Source of the DNA: Daldinia sp. FL1419
Lineage: Eukaryota > Ascomycota > Sordariomycetes > Xylariales > Hypoxylaceae
Direction of reading: 5' to 3'
Assembly (NCBI GenBank): GCA_025201765.1
Contig: MU623623.1
Coordinates: 1-25,786, forward strand
DNA: 25,786 nucleotides
Position 1 is the first letter of the stretch. Each line of letters opens with the position of its first letter. The notes beneath the pieces were generated by a model that did not search any database, was not told the DNA's origin, and worked only from the letters and a program-made list of their open reading frames with translations. Of the stretch, positions 10,061 through 19,437 are shown in pieces. The position numbers and the translations under genes are program-made.

Positions 10061-10369
10061 TATAATTTTGGCTTAAAATATGCCACACCATTGCTCTATA
10101 TGTTATTATATTTTATATCACTTTTATATAAATTTCTTTTATTTAGGCCACATTATAACCCCATATTAATACCATTAATTTAAAAAAGGTGTACCATTAT
10201 TTTTCCATCTTTATTTTAATTATTTTTAAATATTTATTCCATTTAAATTTCCTATTTAATTATATTTTAAAAAACCTAATATTTTCCTTAAATTTAATAA
10301 TTATATTATTTAATTTAATCTTTATAATTAATATTTGATAAACCCTTATAAAATATATAAATTCATTCT

Positions 10370-10530
10370 TTTATATTATAAAGGTTATACTATATCTTTA
10401 TGCCCAATTTAGGCATATTCCATACACTCATTCTAACCTAACATAATTTTCAGCTATAAAATATCCTATTATCAATATATTCATATTATCCACAAAGTTA
10501 ATAACCAAAATACCTTCCTAATCCAATTTT
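10370..10530 (-). pseudogene. LINE ORF2 remnant, reverse transcriptase catalytic box
   Basis: The minus-strand frame reads GILVINFVDNMNILIIGYF with the FVDD catalytic box changed to FVDN (GAT to AAT at 10496-10482), then continues into ICLNWA. In intact elements the two Asp residues bind the catalytic metal ions. The region just after it (to about 10,140) reads IYIKVIYNIITYRAMVWH, the usual segment after the palm in fungal LINEs. Confidence 0.8.
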
Positions 10531-11939
10531 TCATATAAAATAACTATATAAATAATAAATAAAATAAATAATAATGAAAAATTTTATAAAATATTTGTAA
10601 TAAAAAAATAAACCTTATCTTTTTCATTATTAAAGATTAATTATACCTTTTATTTTTCTATAAAATTATTTACCTAATTTATTACCCATATTAGGTACCC
10701 TTTTTAATATAATATATACATAAACCTCTATAATATAATATTATTAAAAACATTTAAAATATCTAATTATAAGAATAATGTTGTAATACCAACATATCAT
10801 ATAATATATATAACCTTTATTACCATTCTAATAATTATTTCTATAGATTTAATTAATTTATTTCTTATTTAACCCTTTAAAAATAGCTAATATTATTCTA
10901 TCACCTTTGTAATATAATTTACCATTATTTTTTCAATTATTTTACTCATAATCTTTAAAAAGGATATTGGTTTATAAGTATTTAAAAAATTCTTTTCTTT
11001 TTTAAATTTTCTAGATTTTAATAATACTATTATTATAACTTTATAAAATGCTTTTAAATAATATTTAAATATAAAATTTTATATTATAATTATAATAAAT
11101 GTTTTAAATAATTATTTTTTATATACTTTAAAGAACCTTATTAATAATAAATTTTTACTAATAATTTTCCATAATTTAACTATTTTTAAAATTATTTTTA
11201 TTTCTTCCAATTTTATTCTTTTAAATATATTAAATTCATTTTCTTAAGATCTTTCCAATCATGTAGTAGGATTAAAAATATTTAATAAATTAATTATAGG
11301 ATTTAAGAAAAATCTTTTCTTTAATACTATATTTTTTTCTTTTTTATTTATAATTTATAATTCTTTATTAAATTAATAATATAATATTAAAAGATTTTCT
11401 TTTTTAATAAATTATTAATTATATAATCTAACCCATCTTTTTATCTTTTATAAGATTTTATTATTTCTTAAAACTTTTATTAAAATCAATCTTCAATTAT
11501 TTCTTTTAATTTTATTTATAACTTTCTTCAATATTATTTAAACCTTATCAAAAATTTCTTAATACCTTTACATTCTCTAATTCATCCATTATTTACATAT
11601 TTCTTTTACCTTTTTATAAAATATTTCAATTTTATTATTCTACTATAACATTAATTACATTATAGATCAGGCATAATATAAGATTGCAACTAAAATAATC
11701 TTTTTTAATTTTTTAATAAAATAATTTATATATTTATTAAATTCTTCAAAATTATTTATTTTTTCTAACATATTTATATTCCATACTTCCACTTTCATAA
11801 ACCCCTTATCCAAATATTTCCACATTTAACCTTCTAATCTAAGCTAATTCTGGACTGGGTCCAGATATAGTACAACAATATTAAAATATTAAACAATATA
11901 ATCAAATCCTTTCCAATTAAGAGGCCTTAATCTTAAACA

Positions 11940-12146
11940 TTTAAATCTTTCATCTACCCACATTAGGTCCAGTATTAAATCCTTATAACCCTACACTTGC
12001 CTGATTATCGTACCTATTTCCATAATAAGTTTAAAATTCCAACAGATTATTAGCTCAAAGACTTTGGAAATATATCGGGATATCCTTTCTTTTCTATCCC
12101 ATAAGGGATAATATACATTAAAATCTCCTACTACCACATTTATACC
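11940..12146 (-). pseudogene. LINE ORF2 remnant, endonuclease domain
   Basis: The frame begins INVVVGDFNVYYPLW and continues through DRKERISRYISKVFELI, then passes a TAG in the place of an expected Gln codon into GYKDLILDLMWVD. This is the GDFN...HPLW...DL.W pattern of the AP-endonuclease domain that nicks target DNA for target-primed reverse transcription. His is replaced by Tyr after GDFN. The downstream match (residues ending DLMWVD) supports the assignment. Confidence 0.8.
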
Positions 12147-12950
12147 ATAAAAATTCTTTAACATTAATTCTAATAATGGTAAGTATTTATGATCAAAATC
12201 TGGTTTTATATATACTAATTATATAATAAAGGTATTAAACCCTACCTAGGTTAATATTGTAACCTAATTATAACCCATTTTTTTTTTTTAATCTTTTAAA
12301 TTAATTTTTTTATATATATAAATTATAACTTAATTTATACCATACCATACCAGTTCATAATTATTGGATTGGGAATAATTTAATTTTCTATTATTAAAAT
12401 AAAATTTTTAAATAATTATAATATCTAATATCCCTTCATCTTCAAAAATTTAAAATATAATTTAATAACCTTTTCCTATATTCCAATATATTACAATAAT
12501 TATATAATTTTATATATAATTTATACAATATTTTTAAAGGATTTATTATTTTCTTTAAAGTAATCCCAATTAGAAACCACCGCCGCAGCAAGATCTTCCC
12601 AACAAAAAAAACTTTAAATTAAAAAAATATTATTATCAAATTTTACTCTTAAATAAATTTTTATACAAAATCTACCTTTTGTCCTTATTTCCAATTTAAA
12701 AACATTATCTACTATAATAATTACTTCAGAAAAACCCAAAACACTCTCATTCTAAGAACTCTACATTCTTTCCTTATTAAAAACGTAATTTTTCATCTTT
12801 TTTAAAACTATTAATATAAAATTATTATATGTGATACCATATATATTAAAAATGTAATTAATATTATTCCATTCTTTAAATTACCTTAATTTATATATAT
12901 ATATTTCTTTTATTATATTTTTTTATTTAATTACCTTTAAACATTTTAAA

Positions 12951-12985
12951 TTCCATACCTTATATACCCCACCACAATTCCAACA
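12951..12985 (-). pseudogene. LINE ORF1 remnant, CCHC zinc knuckle with His lost
   Basis: The minus-strand frame reads CWNCGGVYKVWNLKC: the C-x2-C-x4-H-x4-C spacing of a gag-type zinc knuckle, with the His replaced by Tyr (CAC to TAC, a RIP-type change). An earlier, more damaged knuckle can be guessed at about 13,105-13,060. In intact elements these knuckles bind the element's RNA. Confidence 0.6.
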
Positions 12986-13799
12986 TTTTTTTAATACCTT
13001 ACATATTGAATCACCTCCTTTGTAAACAAGGTTTACATATTTACTATATTTAAACCGTTTCTTATAATATTTTACAATATGCCTGAAGTAGAAGTATTTA
13101 AAATATTATATTATTCTTATATCTTTTATAAATAATTTGTAAAAATAAAATTTAATTTTCTATAATAACCTATTAATACAAAATTAATAAATTATATTTA
13201 ATCTACTAACCTTTATAATTAAAATAATAAATTTAATTTTTAAATATTTTTTAAATATGAGATTAATTCTAAAGATCTCAACTTTATTCTCCTTTAAAAA
13301 GATCCTTACCAAACCTTATAAATCAATATAGATATCTTTTAAATTAACTATTTTTAAACTTTTAACTATTATTATAAAAACCTTACTTACTCTAATTACT
13401 TCTTAATTAAATGCCTTTTTAATCCAATCCTAATTTTTCTTATATTATTCAATTTTAAATTAAAACATTATTATAATATCATTACTACAGAGCTGGCGTA
13501 CTATTATAATCTTATCTTTATTAATTACATTATTAATAATTTATACAATTTTTTCGAAATTTCTTTTCAATATTTTTTATAATTCCACTATTATCTTAAC
13601 TGTAATTTTGCATTAAAAACAGACTAATACTACAATAATAAAAGTCTAAAATTTAATTACACCTCTAACAATTGCAACCCAAAATCATTCCTATAATTTT
13701 TTAATATTATTTATTAATTTTAATTTTTTATTTATTATTTTTTTAATTAATTCTTTTATTTTATTTAATTTAAGAATATTATTTCATTATTGCTTTTAT

Positions 13800-13918
13800 T
13801 CTGTAGGTATTATAATATTAATATACATCTTCCACGCATTTACTATCTTTTTAATTTCTACCTTTACTTCCTTCATTAGATTATCAATTTTAAATTTAAC
13901 CATTTCTATTAATCTATT
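13800..13918 (-). pseudogene. LINE ORF1 remnant, charged helical N-terminal part
   Basis: About 40 codons are open on the minus strand, including KIDNLMKEVKVEIKKIVNAW. The heptad-like spacing of hydrophobic residues among Lys and Glu suggests a coiled coil, as in the ORF1 protein of fungal LINEs, which binds element RNA. Further downstream, at about 13,530-13,460, KIIIVRQLC can be read in keeping with the middle of such a protein. Assignment rests on position upstream of the CCHC knuckle and the endonuclease. Confidence 0.55.
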
Positions 13919-14033
13919 AATTAATATTATAATTATATTTATTTTATTAAATTTAATTTTTATTTTTATTTCATTTTTCTTTTTTTTTATAATAATAATC
14001 TTTGGGGTAGGTTTATTTAGGTTATAAACCTAA

Positions 14034-14130
14034 CCATCCACCATCTATATATCACCCCTTTTATCTCTTCCCAATAACATCACCATTGCACATATAATAT
14101 AATGCCTTTTTATTATTTATTACAATATTA
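14034..14130 (+). repeat. Dispersed repeat R3, copy 2
   Basis: This stretch matches 7536-7628 with transition differences (AATAACATCACCATTGCACA here against AATAATATCACCATTATATA). This copy keeps more C and G, so the other is the more mutated. Confidence 0.65.
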
Positions 14131-14290
14131 AATTTTTAATAAATTAAATTATATGGCTTTTTATAAAGGTTTTATAAAAAGACAATCAAAAATCAAAAAA
14201 TCCTTCTAAAGGAATATTAAATTTTCTATTATAATATTAAATTTTTAATAAATTAAATTATATGGCTTTTTGTAAAGACTTTATGAAAAA
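14124..14290 (+). repeat. 109-bp direct duplication, two copies
   Basis: AATATTAAATTTTTAATAAA followed by TTAAATTATATGGCTTTTT occurs at 14124 and again at 14233, after which both read a TTTATRAAAA variant. The period is 109 bp. The two copies differ by a few transitions. Confidence 0.75.
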
Positions 14291-14319
14291 CAATTAAAAA
14301 ACTAAAAGAATTTTAATCA

Positions 14320-14479
14320 TTAAAAGAATAATTAAAATTATAATAATATAATTAAATTGGATAAATAATAAATAAGCCTTTTCCGGATCATAATTCTTAT
14401 TTAGAATAAATATTAAAAAATAGATTGGATACTTATAATATAATTTAAGTAAATTAGGGTAATAATAAATAAATAAATA
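14320..14479 (+). repeat. Dispersed repeat R1, inverted copy C
   Basis: Relative to the copies at 6551 and 7651 this one is reverse-complemented. It runs from AATTAAAATTATAATAATAT through TTCCGGATCATAATTC to AAATTAGGGTAATAATAAAT and ends in (AAAT)n. Only the tail-proximal ~160 bp is present. Confidence 0.7.
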
Positions 14480-14564
14480 TTAATTCTTTATTAATTTTTT
14501 ATAATAATTTCCAAAAAGTTTCAGGATAATAATATGGACTTCGTCTTAAAAAATATAGTAATAG

Positions 14565-14689
14565 AATATAATTGGATAAATAATTGGATAAATAATAGGT
14601 AGGTTTTCTCCGAAATATAGTTCCTATTTAGAATAAATATCAAAAAATGAATTAGATATTTATATTATAATTCAAATAAATTAGAATAA

Positions 14690-14728
<39 letters not shown>

Positions 14729-14733
14729 ATTAA
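14565..14733 (+). repeat. Dispersed repeat R1, inverted copy D, with long TAAA tail
   Basis: This is a second inverted partial copy, recognisable by GGTAGGTTTTCTCCGAAATA and by AAATAAATTAGAATAATAAA before the tail. It ends in a perfect (AAAT)n microsatellite of about ten units (14688-14730), the longest tail in the family, which suggests the youngest insertion or a later expansion. It lies about 70 bp outside the sharp start of the gene island. Confidence 0.7.
14688..14730 (+). repeat. (AAAT)n microsatellite
   Basis: About ten uninterrupted AAAT units form the tail of R1 copy D. Confidence 0.9.
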
Positions 14734-14804
14734 AATAATAATTTTTTCATAAAATTAAATATTTAGTAAAAAAATAAGCAGATAAAAATTTAACCAAATT
14801 AATC

Positions 14805-15621
14805 AACTATGCGTACAACCCAAAACCAACAATTCTCGCTACAACCAAACCCACTACGCAACTGTACAATCCCGGGTGTTCATTCTTCGTCGTGACTCGT
14901 CTCATTCTGCTCTCTCTTTTTTCTACCATCTTCCTCCTACGCACACAAAACTCACTCTCTCTTCTCTCTACAGAACGTCATTTCTCTCTCCCCTCTATTC
15001 TCTCTTCTCTCTCTTTTTTTTCTTTTTACCTCTTCATTTTTTCCTCTGCCTCAGCGCTCTCCTCGATTCATCTTTCCCAATATTGCGGCATTGCGAGATT
15101 GCGAGGAGCTGCCCTAGGATAAACTGGGTAGAGGTCAAAATCCCATCAAGTTTTTTTTTTTTTCCCCCGAAAAAGGAAGAAATAAAAGGGAACAACCACA
15201 ACCACTATCTCCAAGTTTGGTCCCTCTATCATCGCGTTGCACTGAAGGTTCTCTTCGTTGTGTTTTTTTCCCTCTTATTAATCATCCACATTTTAAAAAA
15301 CAAACTGGAGCTCCAGTCGCTCGTTGCTACGACACCTCGGCCACCGCCTTTGACCTCCTTTCTCGATCCCACATTTATGACCCTCGATTCCGCCTCGAAC
15401 TTTTCGGGTTTTTAAATTCTTAAACCTGCTCAGCTCAGCTCAACTCGACAGGTTCTCGTCGTAACATTAAAAAATTTACTACCACACCGAGCTGCGTCCA
15501 AAAAAATAACCTCCCCCCCGGACTTTAATTGCTGTATCATAAAACACATATACTACATTTACATATTAGTATTACCCCCGTTACAAATCGCCCCATATCA
15601 TAGGCCCCGAGTCTGCCCAAT
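14805..15621 (+). promoter_or_regulatory. Promoter and 5' leader region of the NRP1-like gene
   Basis: Composition switches abruptly at about 14,805 from AT desert to a balanced, strongly pyrimidine-rich sequence. CT-rich blocks (14,920-15,060) and a T13-C5 tract (15151-15168) are typical of promoters and leaders of highly expressed genes in filamentous fungi. GCTCAGCTCAGCTCAAC at about 15,428 is a short direct repeat. No clear TATA box was seen. The long open frames across this stretch are low-complexity Ser/Leu/Phe products of the CT bias and lack an ATG. The transcription start cannot be placed from sequence alone. Confidence 0.55.
15377..15415 (+). promoter_or_regulatory. Possible 12-codon upstream ORF
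   Basis: ATG at 15377 opens a frame reading MTLDSASNFSGF and stops at 15415, some 200 bp before the main start. In the 800 bp before the CDS I find only one other ATG (14808, 28 codons). If the transcript starts upstream of 15377, this uORF would be translated first and could dampen or condition expression of the NRP1-like gene. Confidence 0.35.
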
Positions 15622-17787
15622 ATGTCGAGCCAGCAGACTCCTCCTCCTCATATCGATCGCTATGTTGTTATTCACGTAGCAACCACCTGTGATGAACACG
15701 GCGTCTATGTGACTAAAGATTCCGCAGAGGTGATTGAACTTGGCTGGATTCTCTTAGACTCTAAGTCGCTTGAAGAGGTATGGGACACGGATAGGTGGAA
15801 TTCAAACAAGTTTTACTTCTATAAAGGGAATTTTTGCGTGCTGACTTATTTCTTTCAATGCTAGATTCATCGTGAGAGTGTGCTCGTGAAACCTATCAAT
15901 ACACCTATTACTCCCTTATGCAGTAAGTCGTAGGTTTGGGATTGATTACTCCCTTGCCCCTTTTATCATTCTTGCCTCTTCCCCCTTTCTTCCTTTGTGC
16001 ACCATCCTTACCTCTTCATACATATTTAGCTTTATTAGATTAATGCTTATATATTTTGCGCCTACAGCCAGTCTTACGACCCTGACGTGGGAGCATGTCC
16101 GAAATGCGGGAACCTTCCGGGATGCAGTTAACCGCTTCGATGCCTTCGCTTCCGAGCATTTGACCTCCCAAAATCTCGATTTTGTCTTCGTCACTCTCGA
16201 TGCTTGGGACCTTCGTGTCCAGCTCCCTCGCGAAGCTCGCGACAAGGCCGTTGTGCTTCCTCCTTATTTGCAACACTCGAGGACATTCGATTTACGTACT
16301 GAATACCAACGATGGCAGCAGCACCATCCCGAATCCCTGCCCTTTGGCCCCTCAATGCTTTCCAACATCTGCGCCGCCCTCGAGGTCGAGCCTGTTCAAT
16401 CTAGTGCCCCAATCAAACACAACCTCCCCTTTCACCTGCAAGCCCTGGCCCCGGCTTCTCCCCGGCGTGCGATGGAAGAGGCGGTGACCCTTGCTCGAGT
16501 TTTGCGCGGCTTGATTCGAAAATCCCAACCACCTCAGGAGCACCCTGACGTTTTGACACGCCCTATGGATGCCCGTGCTGATGTTCGTGCTTTCCTATCT
16601 GAGCGAAGTAAGGTTTTGCATATGTCTGGATTGCCTCACGATACTACTCAGTCTGAGCTTGAGAGTTGGTTTACTCAATTTGGCGGCCGCCCCATTGCTT
16701 TCTGGACCCTGCGTACCCCGGAGCAGCATAAACCCACGGGTACCGGTTTCGCCGTATTTTCGTCCCACGAAGAGGTACGTTTTGAAATATTGCCATCATT
16801 CTTTTATACATACATATATATATATATATATATGTGCTGACTATGATAATCTAGGCCGCCGAGAGTCTCTGTATGAATGGCCGTGCTCTAAACGAGAAGG
16901 CCATTGAGGTCTCTCCGTCTTCTAGCCGTGTGCTTGATCGAGCTGCTGAAATCCTGACGCCATTCCCACCGAGTAAGAACCGACCCCGCCCTGGCGACTG
17001 GACATGTCCCTCATGTGGCTTCTCTAACTTCCAGAGACGGACGGCTTGCTTCCGCTGTTCGTTTCCGGCAGTAAGCGCCGGGCCGCAAGGCGACATGGGT
17101 TACGGTTACGGTTACGGCCCGCCGGCGATGATGGGACCCCCGCCACATCATGGTGGTCATCATGGAAATATGGGCCATGGAGGAGGTCGCATGGGCGGTA
17201 GTGGCGTTGTCCCCTTCCGAGCTGGAGATTGGAAGTGCGGTAATGAAGTTTGTGGCTACCATAACTTTGCCAAGAACGTCTGTTGTCTTCGATGTGGCGC
17301 CAGCCGCGCTGGTGCTGCAGTTGTTGCTGACTCGGGTTACCCTTCACCGATGGATAGTGGTTCCAGCTACGGGATGGGTTCCGGTTCCATGGCTGGAACG
17401 CCGGGCCCGAGTCCTTTTGCCTCGGCCGCCGGTCCCTTTGGAGCATCCGGCGGTTATGGTCACCACTTTGGGGGCCCGCCTAGCACATACGCTTTACCTT
17501 CAGGCATTGGTGGCGGTGCTGCCCCGTATCCATCCCTTAATACTCATTTCGGACCCGCTCCTGGATCACACTCTGCAGGACCATTCGACAGCCGAGCTGC
17601 CGAGGCTGCTTTTCAGTCGGCAAGCAATGGACCTGCTTCGGCCGGGCCATCTAATAACTTCTACTCGTCCCAGGCGGAAAATGATCCGTTTGCATTCCTC
17701 TCTTCCGGTATTGGTGGTTTGTCTGTCAGTGGCGGCGATGCTCGTCAGAACGGTGCGGGTGCACCTTCGAGCAAGTCGCCTGCTTAA
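15622..17787 (+). CDS. NRP1: NRP1-like RNA-binding protein (exonuclease-like fold, RRM, two RanBP2 zinc fingers)
   Basis: Coding exons are 15622-15777, 15865-15922, 16068-16774 and 16855-17787, giving 617 aa. All three introns are GT-AG; introns 1 and 3 carry GCTGAC branch sites. Residues ~12-223 form an RNase-T/ERI1-like exonuclease fold, but its catalytic sites look dead: VVIHVATTC has His18 and Ala20 where the family has Asp and Glu, and RRAMEEA (204-210) replaces HxxxDD. An RRM follows (~253-328; RNP2 VLHMSGL, RNP1 GTGFAVF), then RanBP2-type zinc fingers with Cys358/361/372/375 and Cys435/440/451/454, separated by Gly/Tyr/His-rich sequence, and a Gly/Ser/Pro-rich tail. This order matches yeast Nrp1, a stress-granule RNA-binding protein of unclear function, annotated in other fungi as asparagine-rich (ARP) protein. 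RanBP2 fingers of this type bind single-stranded RNA. The gene is convergent with XRN1. Orthology is inferred from architecture. Confidence 0.9.
16814..16833 (+). repeat. (AT)n microsatellite in intron 3 of the NRP1-like gene
   Basis: About ten AT units lie in the third intron, directly upstream of the GTGCTGAC branch region. It is likely to vary in length between strains; an effect on splicing is speculative. Confidence 0.85.
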
Positions 17788-18560
17788 ACACAAAAAAACA
17801 TTTCGGCCGTGTTTGGAATGTTGTAATGCACGGTTAAATGAGGGGCGGTGTCATCCTTGGCGGTACTTCTTAGGACGTAAAAAAAGGCACTTCTCAAGGG
17901 TGTGGGCTCAGTTTTGAAGATGCGGCACAGGGGGGAGTCGAGGATACCAAAGGATTAGCAGGGTGTTTGTGGGGGAACGTTTTTGTTTTAAGAGACAAGA
18001 AAAAGTTACACCGGAAATGTTTGAGTGAAGCTGGAAAAGACAAAAAGGCCGATTTTCTAGAAGGGAAACATCTAGGGGGGTTGGCCTTGGTTGCTGGGAG
18101 TGGTGGGTTCTTTTGCCATCAAACCATGTCGACCTTGTTGCCCTGATACGATATACATTGAAAGTTCTGACCTTAGTGGACGGACCAACTTTTGTACAAA
18201 TGGACGGATATGTGCAGTAAGGCGGGATCTGAATGGTGGTGCATAGCGCAGGGAGTGTAAATGGTATACCTGGCTTCATTCGTCGAATCCCGGACTTATT
18301 CCTAGAGTTTTATTGTATCTTCCTTTTACTACTACTACTGCTACTGCTGCTCCTGCTGCTGCTACAACTACTTACGCTTGTTATGCTCCATTTTCGACTA
18401 AAATTATCCTTTATCACTTTTTTTCTTCCCGTACCCATCCCCCTTTCGTTTTTTGTTAGATTTCTCTTCACCCATTCGTTCTTGTTTATTGTTCATCAAA
18501 TAATGGGACGAGCCTCTTTGTCCCTTCAAGGTATCTATCTAGCTGGCTGGGTCTTCGGGT
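17788..18560 (+). other. 3' flank of the NRP1-like gene, probable 3' UTR and terminator region
   Basis: This is non-coding sequence after the TAA. Open frames on both strands (for example minus 17908-18279 and plus 18233-18562) are low-complexity or have no recognisable domain. The plus-strand one is mainly poly-Leu from the trinucleotide tract at 18327-18374. No certain poly(A) signal was picked out, as fungal signals are degenerate. Confidence 0.5.
18327..18374 (+). repeat. Imperfect CTR trinucleotide tract
   Basis: TTACTACTACTACTGCTACT is followed by GCTGCTCCTGCTGCTGCTAC, that is about 15 triplets of CTA/CTG type. It lies in non-coding DNA about 540 bp after the stop of the NRP1-like gene. 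Confidence 0.85.
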
Positions 18561-19437
18561 AAATAAGGGGGGTGGTAGTGTAATGTGGTGGTTGAAGTGA
18601 ATAGGAGCCGAGTTGTGTAGATGGAGGAATTTGACTGATGACCAAATTATTTGGTGGAACGGGAGGATGCAAGAGAGCAAGAGAATCGTAGGGTGCTTTG
18701 AGCTCCCCGACCCGGGTTGAAGATGATATTTCCAAGTATCTCGTAAGTGTATATCATACCTAATAGCTTAGAATAACCTAACCTAGGTAGCTAGGCTAAG
18801 GGTTTATATTATGTCCTGTCTCGTAGTAGGAATAAAGCAAAGACGGGATCTAATTTTATCACCATGTCTCAGAGCGCATTAAATAAGTCTCGGTGGTAGA
18901 TTTCTAACCTAGCGCGGCTACGGTTATATTGGGTTTGTTTCCCAACCTTACGCCAATCTCTTTGCTCATCCTAGCTTTCATACCACACCCCTTTATTTCA
19001 TGTAGATATTTTGCGGTATGGTCTTGGATTTACAATCACGGCTACCTGACACGGTTTATCGAGGGACTTGGACTTATCTAATGCGTGTCGAGGGGCATAT
19101 GATTTTTCATTTGCTTTATATGAATATTGTAGTTATGTTTGCCTTATGGGATAGGCATACGTTATAGATAACATATAAGTAATCCATTTACGTATAGCCA
19201 CGGATATGAGCAATTACCATGCTTGGCTTCTCCGAGATGTCATTACATCCATAAGTGACACATGGTACATCGTGTCGCCTCTATTGCCCTGTCCATTGTT
19301 CGCTTTATCGTAGTAGAATGACACCGACTCATCTGAAACCAAACACCTATACCATCCTCCGGGTTTCCCCCAATCAGCGCCAAATGTCTCTTTTCCCCCG
19401 AATCTGCAAGCATCTATATGCTTAGGTATAGCATAGT
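18561..19437. other. Intergenic region between convergent genes
   Basis: The composition is balanced and clearly not RIP-degraded, yet I see no gene, tRNA or repeat. It must contain the transcription ends of the two convergent genes. A palindromic patch (CCTAGGTAGCTAGG, ~18,782-18,795) is the only structure noted. Confidence 0.55.

Larger units (their letters stand above)
9290..13980 (-). mobile_element. RIP-degraded LINE (Tad1-like non-LTR retrotransposon), minus strand
   Basis: Read on the minus strand, an entire two-ORF LINE can be followed through many stop codons. The order is an ORF1 coiled-coil-like segment (~13918-13800), a CCHC knuckle (~12985-12951), an apurinic-type endonuclease with GDFN (12128-12117), a reverse transcriptase with the FVDD box mutated to FVDN (10496-10482), the segment after the RT (~10140-9790) and a C-terminal region with the remains of a Cys/His motif (~9640-9380). 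Stops are often TAG or TAA where Gln or Trp is expected, as RIP produces. No frame is open for more than a few dozen codons, so the element is dead. Order and motifs fit the fungal Tad1 clade. The ends are approximate and no target-site duplication was found. Confidence 0.85.

Noticed and set aside
11849..11865. Hairpin TCTGGAC-TGG-GTCCAGA as a regulatory or terminal structure
   Set aside because: It lies within the LINE ORF2 remnant between the endonuclease and reverse transcriptase parts and has no second copy in the window; probably incidental.
1..14800. Mitochondrial origin of the AT-rich part, because of GC clusters in AT DNA
   Set aside because: It carries a nuclear-type LINE with RIP-style stops, a TA-flanked MITE, and is contiguous with spliced nuclear genes; no mitochondrial gene was seen.
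14876..15415. Plus-strand open frame of 179 codons before the NRP1-like gene
   Set aside because: It starts with GTG, not ATG, and is a low-complexity Ser/Leu/Phe product of the CT-rich leader. It has no domain and overlaps the expected promoter.
17024..17446. Minus-strand frame of 140 codons opposite the NRP1-like zinc fingers
   Set aside because: It is an antisense shadow of a Gly/His-rich coding region with no domain.
17150..17917. Plus-strand frame of 255 codons in another frame of the last NRP1 exon
   Set aside because: It overlaps the zinc fingers and the Gly/Ser-rich tail in the +2 frame; its composition follows from that bias.
18233..18562. Plus-strand frame with a long poly-Leu run, like a membrane segment
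   Set aside because: The Leu run is the translation of the CTA/CTG triplet tract. The flanks have no recognisable features and the frame lies in a 3' flank.
18561..19437. A possible tRNA or small gene between the convergent genes
   Set aside because: No B-box (GGTTCGAATCC-like) with a matching acceptor stem was found on either strand, and no open frame has recognisable features.
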